The translations under genes and the position numbers were made by a program. Under the pieces are notes generated by a model. It did no database searches, was not told where the DNA came from, and saw only the letters and a list, made by a program, of their open reading frames with translations. From Rufibacter hautae (GTDB lineage Bacteria > Bacteroidota > Bacteroidia > Cytophagales > Hymenobacteraceae): DNA of 64,000 bases. Every line of letters starts with the position of its first letter. The stretch's first letter is position 1. This document shows positions 46,506 through 54,930 of this stretch, piece by piece. Location: the NCBI RefSeq assembly GCF_008271695.1, contig NZ_VKKY01000003.1:1240001-1304000 (forward strand), in the 5' to 3' direction.

Positions 46506-48014
46506 ATGTCTTCGCCTTTCCTTGCCCTCCGTAACGTGACGGTCCGTCACCTGAATCACCTCATCTTCAAAGACCTTCATTTTCAGGTAAACGCTGGTGA
46601 GCATTGGGCGCTGGTAGGGGAGAGCGGCTCTGGCAAGAGCAGTTTGCTGCAGGTTATCGCCGGAAAACTGGTGGTGGTGGGCGGGCACGTGGAGCATGGC
46701 TTTTACGAGGCCTACCTGGAAACCCATTCCGCGCCAGATCCTTTTTTCTCTTTTAGGGACCTTTTGGCCAAAGTAGGGCAAAAACACTCGTTCCGTAACT
46801 TCTCTTCCAACACCAGTGATTTCTACTACCAGCAGCGCTACCATGCCACCGAGGCCCAGGATGCCCCTACGGTAGAAGATTACCTGGCAGCCGTGGAGGC
46901 CCCGCACCAAGACGCCCCCACCTGGACGCTTCCCAAAGTCATCCAAAGCTTCGGGTTGCAGGAATTGCGGCAGAAGGAATTGATCAAATTATCCAATGGC
47001 GAAACCAAACGCCTGCTTCTCGCGGAGGCCCTGCTCCGGAACCCCAGACTCCTGCTCCTGGACATGCCCCTCACCGGGCTGGACGTACAAACGCGTACCC
47101 AATTTGACGGACTGCTTGCCCAGATCATGGCCTCAGGCATCACTGTGGTCATGGCCACATCCGCCCAGGAAATTCCCGAAGGCATTACCCATGTGGCGGT
47201 GCTGGAGAAAGGCAGAATCGTATCGGCGCAGCCGAAGGAGCAGTATGAGAAAAGCCTACAGCCAGACACCGAGACCAGGAAATTGGACAATGTTGCGTTG
47301 GTTGGGTTGTTATCCGTGGAGCCAGCCATGGCGTTTGAGACCATTGTGGAGCTGAAGAACGTTTCGGTGCAGTACGGAAGCAAAATGGTGCTCCAAAACG
47401 TGGACTGGCAGGTGAGACAAGGCGAGCGCTGGGCGGTGCTGGGCCACAACGGTGCTGGCAAAACCACACTGCTCAGCCTTCTGAACGGCGATAACCCGCA
47501 GGCCTTTTCCAAAGACATCACCCTTTTTGACCGCAGGCGCGGCACCGGCGAGACCATTTGGGACATCAAGAAGAAAATCGGGTTTGTGTCGCCGGAGCTG
47601 TTCCAGTTTTTCCCGTACCACAATACCTGCCTGCAGGTGGTGGAATCTGGGGTGTATGATACACTGGGCATGCTCAAGGCCAGCCAACCCGAGAACGCCG
47701 CCCGTGCCCTGCAGTGGCTGGATTTGCTGGGAATTGCGGAGGATGCACCTAAAACGCTCCGGCAGGTATCGGCGAGTACCCAACGCTTGTGTCTGCTGGC
47801 CCGTGCCTTGATCAAGAATCCACCGCTGCTGATCTTAGACGAACCCTGCCAGGGCATGGATGATCGGCAACAGGAGGCTTTCAAACAGATTCTGAACACC
47901 CTCTGCGCGCATTCTAATACCACGCTGCTGTATGTGACCCATTACCCCGGAGAAATTCCAGAATGCGTCACCAAAGTGCTGCGGCTGGAGAATGGGCAGG
48001 TGGTTCTAACTTGA
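46506..48014 (+). CDS. ModF-like protein with two fused ABC ATPase domains
   Basis: Encodes 502 aa from the ATG at 46506; a TTG four codons upstream is possible. It carries two nucleotide-binding domains and no TM segments. NBD1 has Walker A GESGSGKSS (38), signature LSNGETKR (about 161) and Walker B LLLLDMP, where the catalytic glutamate is replaced by methionine. NBD2 has Walker A GHNGAGKTT (about 312), a degenerate signature VSASTQRL and a normal LLILDEP. The overall pattern, including GETIWDIKKKIGFVSPEL, matches ModF/PhrA-type proteins, once linked to molybdate but of unsettled role. No permease is adjacent. Only one composite ATP site should be active. Confidence 0.85.
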   Translation: MSSPFLALRNVTVRHLNHLIFKDLHFQVNAGEHWALVGESGSGKSSLLQVIAGKLVVVGGHVEHGFYEAYLETHSAPDPFFSFRDLLAKVGQKHSFRNFSSNTSDFYYQQRYHATEAQDAPTVEDYLAAVEAPHQDAPTWTLPKVIQSFGLQELRQKELIKLSNGETKRLLLAEALLRNPRLLLLDMPLTGLDVQTRTQFDGLLAQIMASGITVVMATSAQEIPEGITHVAVLEKGRIVSAQPKEQYEKSLQPDTETRKLDNVALVGLLSVEPAMAFETIVELKNVSVQYGSKMVLQNVDWQVRQGERWAVLGHNGAGKTTLLSLLNGDNPQAFSKDITLFDRRRGTGETIWDIKKKIGFVSPELFQFFPYHNTCLQVVESGVYDTLGMLKASQPENAARALQWLDLLGIAEDAPKTLRQVSASTQRLCLLARALIKNPPLLILDEPCQGMDDRQQEAFKQILNTLCAHSNTTLLYVTHYPGEIPECVTKVLRLENGQVVLT

Positions 48015-48219
48015 TTTAGGACCCTTCAAAAAGAGAATCAGTAGCAGAGTTATACTTTTACTACTTTAAGTGTTTTATAGTATTGATAATCGCTTGATCG
48101 TCAGTAGGATGATGTAAGTTTTTGGCTTGTTTTACAAAGAGAATTGATTATATTTAAATACTCCTGGCCAAGGCCTTACCTGTCAGTTAGAGGAAGTATT
48201 CACTTAGCCCACAAAGTGT

Positions 48220-48843
48220 ATGAAAACTGTTTTCCTCTTCTCAGTTCTGTTCCTTATTATCCAAGTAGCTTCCGCTCAGGAATCTTCTAAACCTTTTTTT
48301 ACCCGTGTCTACGGGACAATTGGTGTAGATCTGGTGACATCAGAGAATAGTTTGGCAAATGGTGAGAGTAGGAGCAGATCTCTGGTATTTGAGTACAAGG
48401 GAAAGCTTTTGTTTTCATTTCGCAAACATTCTTTTGACTTCAATGATGATACTTTTAGCCCTGCTAATACTACCATTCATTATGAGTTACCGCAGCATTT
48501 TGTAGAGGAGATGAATTTATCGGTAGGCAAATTCTTCCAAGCCAATAGGGCTTTTTCTTTTTCCCTTTCCACAGGCCCCACCATGGTGGAGTATAGAAAG
48601 CCCTATAATGTGAAGCAATATATTGGAAATAATGTTTTTGGAAGCTATGACTCTTATACCTTTGACATGAAAAGTTATTCTTTGTGGGGCTGGGATGTGC
48701 GGGGAGACATCCTTTTTACCTTCAGTAGATTTGTAGGAGTTAGTCTTGGTGGTTTCTACAGTTACAACAAGGAAGTCCCTTACGGAGGAATGGATGTAAA
48801 CTTGATGTTTGGAGTTTTACGTTCCCGGAAAGAGAAGGAGTAG
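48220..48843 (+). CDS. Secreted beta-rich protein of unknown function, paralog A
   Basis: Encodes 207 aa with a signal peptide (VFLFSVLFLIIQVASAQ). The rest alternates polar and aromatic residues as in small outer-membrane barrels, with strands such as AFSFSLSTGPTMVEY and FVGVSLGGFYSYNK, and ends in a charged tail. The segment from about 90 to 200 aligns with the protein encoded at 49260 (shared AFSF-TGP--V-Y--P-NV and VGVSLGG-Y-S-KV-Y-G--VNLM patterns), but identity is low. It is AT-richer than the neighbours. No known family was recognised; a small porin-like protein is a guess. Confidence 0.7.
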   Translation: MKTVFLFSVLFLIIQVASAQESSKPFFTRVYGTIGVDLVTSENSLANGESRSRSLVFEYKGKLLFSFRKHSFDFNDDTFSPANTTIHYELPQHFVEEMNLSVGKFFQANRAFSFSLSTGPTMVEYRKPYNVKQYIGNNVFGSYDSYTFDMKSYSLWGWDVRGDILFTFSRFVGVSLGGFYSYNKEVPYGGMDVNLMFGVLRSRKEKE

Positions 48844-48954
48844 CAAGGGCCAATCCTTTCTGACCTTCACATGAATTGAGCCCTTCCTGTTCGTGGAAAG
48901 GTGCTACTTCCCGCTTAAAGCCATTAATTTTTTGAAAAACCCATTGCTACTGGA

Positions 48955-48995
48955 TCACGGCGTTTTCGGTGCCTCCAGGTGCACGTAATAGCGCG
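48955..48995 (-). pseudogene. 3' remnant of the gene now at 49896-50540
   Basis: Read on the minus strand this encodes RYYVHLEAPKTP and a stop, matching the C-terminal ITRYYVHLEETSGSKI of the conserved unknown protein. 22 bases (48974-48995) are identical to 49921-49942. It joins directly to a remnant of the ABC ATPase gene through a shared GCGCG. Confidence 0.85.
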
Positions 48996-49097
48996 CACTC
49001 CAATACCACCCTGCTGTATGTGACCCACTATCCCGGAGAGATACCGGACTGCGTCACCAAAGTGCTGCGGTTGTAGAATGGGCAGGTAACTTTTTAG
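48993..49097 (+). pseudogene. 3' remnant of the ModF-like ABC ATPase gene
   Basis: The last 32 matched codons correspond to those starting at 47907 in the intact gene, with 84 of 96 bases equal by my count. Ten of the twelve changes are silent, one is Glu to Asp and one turns a Glu codon into TAG (49074). The silent pattern shows the copy diverged while still under selection for protein function, so it was not simply copied from the adjacent gene recently. Confidence 0.85.
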
Positions 49098-49259
49098 CTT
49101 GTCTTGCAGATGCCTTGAGCCGGGTTGTATTTACAGTTATACATCCAGCCATTTCTGCTGGTGTTCCGTTTGTATTTTCTGTGGACTAAAATATATATTT
49201 TCACTATATTCAATACCTGATAGAATAGTTCTCACTTGTACCATCCAACGGCTTAGGGC

Positions 49260-49886
49260 ATGAAAGCAGCGGTAAGTATTCTTTGCCTAGTTTTGTTTAG
49301 TGCATTAGGCTGGGCACAGGATACAACCAAGGTAGTCCGTTACTTTGGGCAGTTGGGGGCAATGATCCCGATAGACGCTGAAGCAACTGTGGTAGTGGGC
49401 GGTTCTCTTTTGCGGGAATCCAAGAAGCAGCAGGTGTGGGCGGTACGGGTGTACAGCACTGAATACTATGAGCCAGGTTATGGCCCAAAAGCTGGCAGGT
49501 TCGGGAAAGACCAACCAAAACACTACATCAATGAGCTGAACATTTCGTTTGGAAAGGTCCGTTACCTGAGAAAAGACCTGGCTTTTTCCTTTACCGCCGG
49601 GCCATCTTTGGTCCTGTATGAGATGCCAACCAATGTCAATGCGGTAAGGAGTGGGTGGGGGATTATCACAGGTACCACCTATGAGTACGACATCAAGAAG
49701 TACCTTCTGCCAGGTCTGAGTGGCCGGGGTGAAATGATTCTTTGCCCTTATCCTACGGTGGGCATAAGCCTGGGCGGAGAGTACCACCTTAGCCGAAAGG
49801 TAACCTACGCCGGCTTCCTTCTGAACCTCATGTTGGGCAGGTTCCAACCTAAAAAGCCCCTGGATTCAGCGCCACTCCAGAATTGA
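49260..49886 (+). CDS. Secreted beta-rich protein of unknown function, paralog B
   Basis: Encodes 208 aa with a signal peptide (VSILCLVLFSALGWAQ). It has the same arrangement as the 48220 protein: a variable N-terminal third, then LNISFGKVRYLRKDLAFSFTAGPSLVLYE, VGISLGGEYHLSRKVTYAGFLLNLMLG and a short polar tail. Alternating hydrophobic strands suggest an outer-membrane or periplasmic beta protein. It is convergent with the next gene and their stop codons are only nine bases apart, with no terminator. Function unknown. Confidence 0.72.
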   Translation: MKAAVSILCLVLFSALGWAQDTTKVVRYFGQLGAMIPIDAEATVVVGGSLLRESKKQQVWAVRVYSTEYYEPGYGPKAGRFGKDQPKHYINELNISFGKVRYLRKDLAFSFTAGPSLVLYEMPTNVNAVRSGWGIITGTTYEYDIKKYLLPGLSGRGEMILCPYPTVGISLGGEYHLSRKVTYAGFLLNLMLGRFQPKKPLDSAPLQN

Positions 49887-49895
49887 GAAGGTTCT

Positions 49896-50540
49896 TTAGA
49901 TCTTGCTTCCGCTTGTCTCTTCCAGGTGCACGTAATAGCGCGTGATCTTACCCCATTGCATGTCCTGGAACCCTGCCCAGCCGCCGGCTGAGATAAGCGT
50001 GTTGAGGACGCCACGGCCGCCTGCCTGGTCTCCCTGGTTGTTGGGTTTCTCGTCGCGGCCAATCTCCATGCCCATGATCTTGGTTCCCTCGCGAATCACT
50101 CTGAACGTGCTGGTCGCTTCTTCGGTGAAGAAATGCTTTACTTCCTCCCCATCCAAAGCATCTTTCTGGATTTCGGGTTTGGGGCAGGGCCGCACGATGA
50201 ATTGGGCCGCGTCTTCTTCCTCCACCACTTCCACCACCGTTACCCAGTTTTCTATGGCCGTTGCGGGCAGAATGATCTGCATGTAATCACCTACCTGCAC
50301 TTTGGTGGCCTCAGACGGATGCCCCTGCTGGTCATAAAGCTGAAAAGTGGAGTTGATGCCGGGCAAGGAAGTCCATCGGTTCACATCAAAGAGCTTTTGC
50401 TTCGTGCGCGCGAACTCCTGCCGGGCGGTAGCTTCGTCTGGGTAGGTGTTCTCGTTGTAGAAAAATTTATCCTTGGCGTTCTCGCCCTGCAGTACTTCCC
50501 ATTCGTGCTTTATCTTTTGCAGAAAATCGGTGAGGCCCAT
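49896..50540 (-). CDS. Conserved protein of unknown function
   Basis: Encodes 214 aa, soluble, acidic and without signal peptide or TM segment. It opens with a helix (LTDFLQKIKHEWEVLQGENAKDKFFYN) and continues with beta-rich sequence (VQVGDYMQIILPATAIENWVTVVEV), a glycine-rich loop and the C-terminal WAGFQDMQWGKITRYYVHLEE. I recognise no domain. The fragment at 48955 shows that its C-terminal sequence is conserved in a second, diverged copy. Transcribed alone on the minus strand, convergent with paralog B. Confidence 0.72.
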   Translation of the reverse strand: MGLTDFLQKIKHEWEVLQGENAKDKFFYNENTYPDEATARQEFARTKQKLFDVNRWTSLPGINSTFQLYDQQGHPSEATKVQVGDYMQIILPATAIENWVTVVEVVEEEDAAQFIVRPCPKPEIQKDALDGEEVKHFFTEEATSTFRVIREGTKIMGMEIGRDEKPNNQGDQAGGRGVLNTLISAGGWAGFQDMQWGKITRYYVHLEETSGSKI

Positions 50541-50610
50541 GTGTATTTCCGTTGGTGGTGTGGTAGAATCCCTTCCTGCACAGTACGGCCCTAGCTTGGC
50601 GGGGTTCCTT

Positions 50611-50648
50611 TGTTTTAGGCATGATTCTTTGAAAATAGGCCAAAAACA
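50611..50648. repeat. Palindromic repeat (hairpin family)
   Basis: tgttttaggc faces ggccaaaaaca across an AT-rich centre with an internal mismatch. It lies in the 191-base gap between two minus-strand genes. Confidence 0.6.
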
Positions 50649-50731
50649 CCTTTCTCTTTTCTATAACCCGGTTGGACAGGTAAGCCTATTTCTTTTAAGC
50701 ACAAGCCTTGACGCTAGCCCTTGGCTTCTCT

Positions 50732-51940
50732 CTAATCAAATTGCCACAGGTCTGTGGCGTTCACATCTCCGTTGTTATAACCTAACCCAATGATGGCCCG
50801 ATTTTCCAGGGAAATGGTTTTGAGTTCATTTACCCCAAAGCCGGGGAAATCTTCTTCAAACTCCGTCCAGACATCCTCCAAAGGGTCATAGCGCGTTACT
50901 TGCATGGGTTCGTTATGGTTGTAAGCGGCATTACCAAGGTCGTAAATCACATACCCATACTCGTTCAGGGAGAAACTACTTATTCTGGTAAGGGCATGCG
51001 GCACACTCGCCCGCTGCCGCCAATTACCCGTAGCCGGATCAAGTTCCCAGCATGTGCCTTCCTCTTCCACGCAGTATCCTTTCCTGTTAACTACGAAACC
51101 GGTGGCGGCACCGGTGCCTGGGTAATCATTCAGGGGAGAGTAGGCGTCTGTGGCAGGATCATAGCGCATGACTTTTCCCGCGGTGCTACTGACCAGATAA
51201 ACTTTGTCCTGAATCACCAGAGCAATCTGGGCATCAAGGATCGGTTCGGGCACGTCTTTTCGTCGCTGCCACTGGTTTTGTCGGCCATCGTACTGCCACA
51301 AGTGCCCATTCCCCAGGCAGTATCCTTTGTCACCGATGCTGAAAACCAGGGGAGTCTTTTGCAGGAGCTCGGGGAATTTTCCAATGTTTTGCCAGGTGCG
51401 GGCCGCGGTCATTTTCCAGATGTTTCCCATTTTGCTGACGGCGAACACCTGATCTTCAATGCCCATCAAGAAGTTGGTACCCCCGAACAAGTTGCCGGAG
51501 CCTAGGAAGAATTCTTCCTGGGATAAGTTGCCCATATAGGCCCAGTAATCCCAGTCACCAGTACCATGTTGCTCAACTGTCACCAGCACAATGTCACTTT
51601 CAGTAAGGCCATTCTCAGCGGTTACCTTCAATTTGAACTCGTAACTTCCCACAGTAAGGTTCTCTACTAAAGTTTGGGCGGCTAAACTATCCTTCAGGTG
51701 GAAAGAGGCCGGACCAGAGGCTTTGGACCAATGATAACTTTTAATATTCCCATTGATGGCAGTTGATTGGCTACCATCCAGAACTAAACTGTTTTGTGGC
51801 AATGCAATAATCTGATCAGGACCGGCATTAGCTACCACGATCACTTCGGGTTCTGCATCACTGTCATCATCCTGACAGGAGGAAATAAACCACAGAGCGA
51901 CCAACAGTCCAGTGAATGCTACTTTGAATCTTAGTTTCAT
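50732..51940 (-). CDS. Lipoprotein with PKD/REJ-like domain and Kelch-type propeller
   Basis: Encodes 402 aa from the ATG at 51940 (MKLRFKV), chosen for the signal peptide with lipobox FISSC that follows. Residues about 35-125 form a PKD-like Ig domain (ANAGPDQIIALPQNSLVLDGSQST...GSYEFKLKVTAENG). The rest is a Kelch-like propeller with repeated blades (LWQYDGRQNQWQRRKDVP, MRYDPATDAYSPLNDYP, TGNWRQRASVP, TRYDPLEDVWTEFEEDFP). It is a surface or periplasmic protein for binding rather than catalysis. Partner unknown. Confidence 0.85.
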   Translation of the reverse strand: MKLRFKVAFTGLLVALWFISSCQDDDSDAEPEVIVVANAGPDQIIALPQNSLVLDGSQSTAINGNIKSYHWSKASGPASFHLKDSLAAQTLVENLTVGSYEFKLKVTAENGLTESDIVLVTVEQHGTGDWDYWAYMGNLSQEEFFLGSGNLFGGTNFLMGIEDQVFAVSKMGNIWKMTAARTWQNIGKFPELLQKTPLVFSIGDKGYCLGNGHLWQYDGRQNQWQRRKDVPEPILDAQIALVIQDKVYLVSSTAGKVMRYDPATDAYSPLNDYPGTGAATGFVVNRKGYCVEEEGTCWELDPATGNWRQRASVPHALTRISSFSLNEYGYVIYDLGNAAYNHNEPMQVTRYDPLEDVWTEFEEDFPGFGVNELKTISLENRAIIGLGYNNGDVNATDLWQFD

Positions 51941-52333
51941 AGCAGACTCTTTTAGAAAAGACGGAAGGGTAAGCAAGGCTTACCTGTAGCACCTATTCAG
52001 AAACTTCTATACCCTGTGCTTGTTGAAGAAAGGATATTCAAGGGAGTGGCTGACTGAATTGCGGCTAACTCTGTGGTTAGTTTATCTGCCGGAGGATGGG
52101 GAGGGCTTCGGCTCTCAGGGGCAAAAGAGTGATTTTAGGAGATCACCGCAAGGGCAATTCCTTTATTCTAAGTTAATCATTTTTCGGGAATAATCTTGCT
52201 TAAGCGCCTTGATATTCAGGTTCTTACTGGAAATGCAGCAGGGTTAGGATTCCCTCGGATTTAGATGGATTAGCAGGGCTATTTGCCCACCGGGTTTCCA
52301 GCGTCTTTTTTAGAAAACAGCCCCTAAACGCGT
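51941..52333. other. Intergenic region, nothing definite
   Basis: No gene or strong structure. It should contain the promoter of the PKD/Kelch lipoprotein gene (near 51941-52050). A half-copy of the hairpin family (ttttttagaaaacagcccct) lies at about 52306-52325 next to the tyrA stop. Confidence 0.5.
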
Positions 52334-53206
52334 TTACTTTACCGGCGATACCTGCGCAATGCCGTCCAGCACCGGCCTGATCTGGTTTGCCTGCTGCATC
52401 ATCTGGTAGAGTTGGTCTGTGTCACCGTTCAAGAGACATTGGTGAAACTGTTGCAGGTGCTTGATGTACTCGGCCAAGGCGTGGCTCAGGAAATGGGCGT
52501 TTTGCTCAAAGATGGGCGCCCACATATCGGGGGAGCTTTTGGCCAGACGCACGGTAGAGGCGAAACCAGAACCGGCCAGCGTGAAGATGTTGCGCTCGTC
52601 TTTCTCCACGTCCAGCACCGTTAACCCCAACAGGAAAGAACTCACGTGCGACAGGTGCGACACGTAAGCGACGTGCTTATCATGCTCCTCGGGCTGCATG
52701 TAACTGGTTTTGAGGCCCAGGATAGAAAACAACTCCTCCGCCATGGAAAGGGCGTGGGCAGAAGAGAGTTCCTTTTCGCAAATGATATTCATTTTGCCCT
52801 GGTACAGTCCTTCCAGCGCCGCGGTGGGGCCCGAGTTCTCGGTACCGGCAATAGGGTGGGCGGCCACAAACTGAGCCCGGTTAGGGTGTTCTTTCACGGC
52901 TTCGCACAAAAGGCTTTTGGTAGAGCCCAAGTCAATCACCACCGCTTGAGGCGGCACAATGTCCAGGAGGGAAGGCAGCAGTTTCTGGATGGCCGTTACC
53001 GGAATAGCCACAAGGATCAGGTCTGATATGGCGGCAGCCTCCTGCAAAGAAAGCACGCGGTCTACCAGGCCTATCTCTACAGCTTGGGCGGCATTTGCTG
53101 GGTTCTGTTCTACGCCAATCAACTCGGTGGCAAAACCTGCTTTTCTGATGTCTAAAGCAGCAGAACCGCCAATGAGTCCGGTCCCTATGATGGTGATGGT
53201 TTTCAT
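52334..53206 (-). CDS. tyrA: Prephenate dehydrogenase
   Basis: Encodes 290 aa from the ATG at 53206 (MKTITIIGTG), chosen because the nucleotide-binding motif GTGLIGGS follows immediately; six more residues upstream are unlikely. The enzyme converts prephenate to 4-hydroxyphenylpyruvate for tyrosine synthesis. LGSTKSLLCEAV and the AHPIAGTENSGPTAA active-site segment (about 105-120) are typical, and the helical dimer domain is complete. No ACT or chorismate mutase domain is fused. No aro genes lie nearby, so it is a stand-alone tyrA. Confidence 0.92.
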   Translation of the reverse strand: MKTITIIGTGLIGGSAALDIRKAGFATELIGVEQNPANAAQAVEIGLVDRVLSLQEAAAISDLILVAIPVTAIQKLLPSLLDIVPPQAVVIDLGSTKSLLCEAVKEHPNRAQFVAAHPIAGTENSGPTAALEGLYQGKMNIICEKELSSAHALSMAEELFSILGLKTSYMQPEEHDKHVAYVSHLSHVSSFLLGLTVLDVEKDERNIFTLAGSGFASTVRLAKSSPDMWAPIFEQNAHFLSHALAEYIKHLQQFHQCLLNGDTDQLYQMMQQANQIRPVLDGIAQVSPVK

Positions 53207-53293
53207 GTCTGAAAGCGAAGGCAAAGTACAACGCGAAGGTACTACAAGTTTTCCTATCGGGGTTTATTTAGGCCTTGCTTGTGACCCGCATCG

Positions 53294-53355
53294 AAAACAA
53301 AGGCCCGTTTAGGGGCTGCTTTTGAGAAAACAGCCCCTAAACGGGCCTTTGTTTT
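53294..53355. terminator. Long perfect hairpin between tyrA and the GNAT gene
   Basis: 25-bp perfect arms (53294-53318, 53331-53355; core ggcccgtttaggggctg) with a 12-base loop and a T-run on the plus side and A-run on the other. It combines the hairpin-family motif with a terminator. It lies 17 bases after the stop of the minus-strand GNAT gene. Confidence 0.8.
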
Positions 53356-53371
53356 TGAGAAGCCTTATCGT

Positions 53372-53659
53372 TTAGGCTTCAGACATGTACTCCTTAAAAG
53401 CCGGATGGCGTTTTACGTACGCTTCCACCACGGGGCAGGAGGCCACAAATTTCATGTTTCGGTCAATGACGTGTTCCAACGCCGCTTTGACCAGTTTGTC
53501 GGCGAGGCCCTGGTTGCGGTGGTCTTCCGGAACGAAGGTGTAATCTAAATCCATTTCCTGGTTCTCGGTGATGGAGTAGGTAAGTTCCGCTTCTTCGCCG
53601 TCCAGCCTCATGTAAAATCTATTATCATCTTCGTCATGAATGACTTCTGTCTTATCCAT
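53372..53659 (-). CDS. Small GNAT-like N-acetyltransferase
   Basis: Encodes 95 aa matching the short GCN5-related family (YjdJ / Gcn5-like N-acetyltransferase, PF14542 type). It contains the acetyl-CoA loop in PEDHRNQGLADKLVKAALEHV at about 45-65 and a final CPVVEAYVKRHPAFKEY. These minimal GNAT proteins bind CoA, but substrates are unknown. Full length for the family. Confidence 0.88.
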   Translation of the reverse strand: MDKTEVIHDEDDNRFYMRLDGEEAELTYSITENQEMDLDYTFVPEDHRNQGLADKLVKAALEHVIDRNMKFVASCPVVEAYVKRHPAFKEYMSEA

Positions 53660-53831
53660 ATTCCTCCTGATTAAATTCAGTTATACGTTAAAGCCACCCT
53701 GTTAGATAGAAATTCAGTATTTACCCCTTCTTTTACCCGTTTAAGTTTGGTAACTGAAAAGAGGGGAGGGCGGTAAAAGAATCAGGTTCCCTCTGGAGTG
53801 CCTACCGTTGTCTTACCATGTATTCCCACCT

Positions 53832-54788
53832 ATGAACTACATAGATTTACTTATCCTTTTCATTGTGCTTTCCAGCCTCTGGACCGGCTGGTACCGGGGG
53901 TTTGCCTATGGCGTGCTGGACCTGATCAGGTGGGTGGGAAGTCTGCTCATTGGCCTGAGTTTGTACCCTTACGTGGCCGAGGGGCTGGAAAAACTGGTGA
54001 ACTGGAACGAGCTCTGGCTGTTGCCCCTCTCTTTTTTCGTGGTAGCGGTACTCGCCAGTATCCTCATCCAAGCCTTAGGCGATTGGGTGTTGGCGCAGTT
54101 TCCGGGCACGGTGCACCGGTCAAAAGCGAACCAGGTGCTGGGATTAATCCCCGGGTTTCTGAGCGGACTGGTGACCGCGGCCATTGTGGTGGTGCTCATG
54201 ACAGCGTTTCCGTTGCCCCAGAACATACAGGAAGAAGTGCAGGAAAGCGCCCTGGCTACCCGTATTTCCTCGGTCTCAGAGAAAGCCGAGATGGCCCTCT
54301 CGCCGGTCTTTGACAAGGCCATTAACCGCACCATTAGCAAACTCACGGTGAAGCCCGGCTCCGAGGAAATGATTGAGTTGCCATATAAGGTCAGCAACAT
54401 GAAACCCCGCCCCGATTTAGAGACCGAGATGCTGCAGCTGGTGAACGAGGAACGCGCCAAACAAAACCTGCGGCCCCTGGCTGCCGATACTTCCCTGCGC
54501 CGGGTGGCCCGCCTTCACTCCGAGGACATGTTCCGGCGCGGCTATTTCTCCCACTACACCCCCGAAGGCTGGAGCCCTTTTGACCGGATCAGAAAAGCGA
54601 AAGTACCCTTCCGGCTGGCGGGCGAAAACCTGGCCCTGGCACCCACCCTGGATATTGCCCATAATGGATTGATGAACTCACCCGGTCACCGCGCCAACAT
54701 CCTGCGGGGAGGATTTGGTAGGGTAGGCATCGGTGTCCTGCAAGGCAGCGACCGCCGCCTGATGATTACCCAAAACTTTCGAAATTGA
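53832..54788 (+). CDS. CvpA membrane domain fused to a CAP (SCP-like) domain
   Basis: Encodes 318 aa from the ATG at 53832 (MNYIDLLIL). The first 125 residues are a CvpA domain with four TM segments (IDLLILFIVLSSLWTGWYRGFAYG opening). A helical linker follows, and from about 200 a CAP domain (TEMLQLVNEERAKQNLRPL) with the tetrad H228 (LHSEDM), H in FSHYTPEG, E in AGENLA (about 264) and H in GHRANIL (about 285). The CAP domain should face the periplasm. The arrangement is like MarP of mycobacteria, where CvpA anchors a protease. Function of bacterial CAP domains is unsettled; cell-wall or stress roles are possible. Confidence 0.85.
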   Translation: MNYIDLLILFIVLSSLWTGWYRGFAYGVLDLIRWVGSLLIGLSLYPYVAEGLEKLVNWNELWLLPLSFFVVAVLASILIQALGDWVLAQFPGTVHRSKANQVLGLIPGFLSGLVTAAIVVVLMTAFPLPQNIQEEVQESALATRISSVSEKAEMALSPVFDKAINRTISKLTVKPGSEEMIELPYKVSNMKPRPDLETEMLQLVNEERAKQNLRPLAADTSLRRVARLHSEDMFRRGYFSHYTPEGWSPFDRIRKAKVPFRLAGENLALAPTLDIAHNGLMNSPGHRANILRGGFGRVGIGVLQGSDRRLMITQNFRN

Positions 54789-54930
54789 AAATGTAGGATT
54801 GACCATGCAATTCTATTGCAATCAAGTTGCGATTAGCGGGCATTTGTTTTAATATTGCGCAGGATGCCCTTTACCAGAAGATGCCCTTAGGTGTTCACCT
54901 GAAAAAAGAAGACTTCCTTTCCTCTCCTGA

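Larger units (their letters stand above)
48844..49259. other. Intergenic region holding a fossil duplication junction
   Basis: Contains the two gene remnants described next (48955-48995 and 48993-49097) and, from 49098 to 49259, the AT-rich promoter zone of the second paralog. No intact gene. Confidence 0.8.

Noticed and set aside
48955..49097. Possible short intact gene in the gap between the paralogs
   Set aside because: Both matching parts are 3' ends of neighbouring genes without starts; one has a premature stop.
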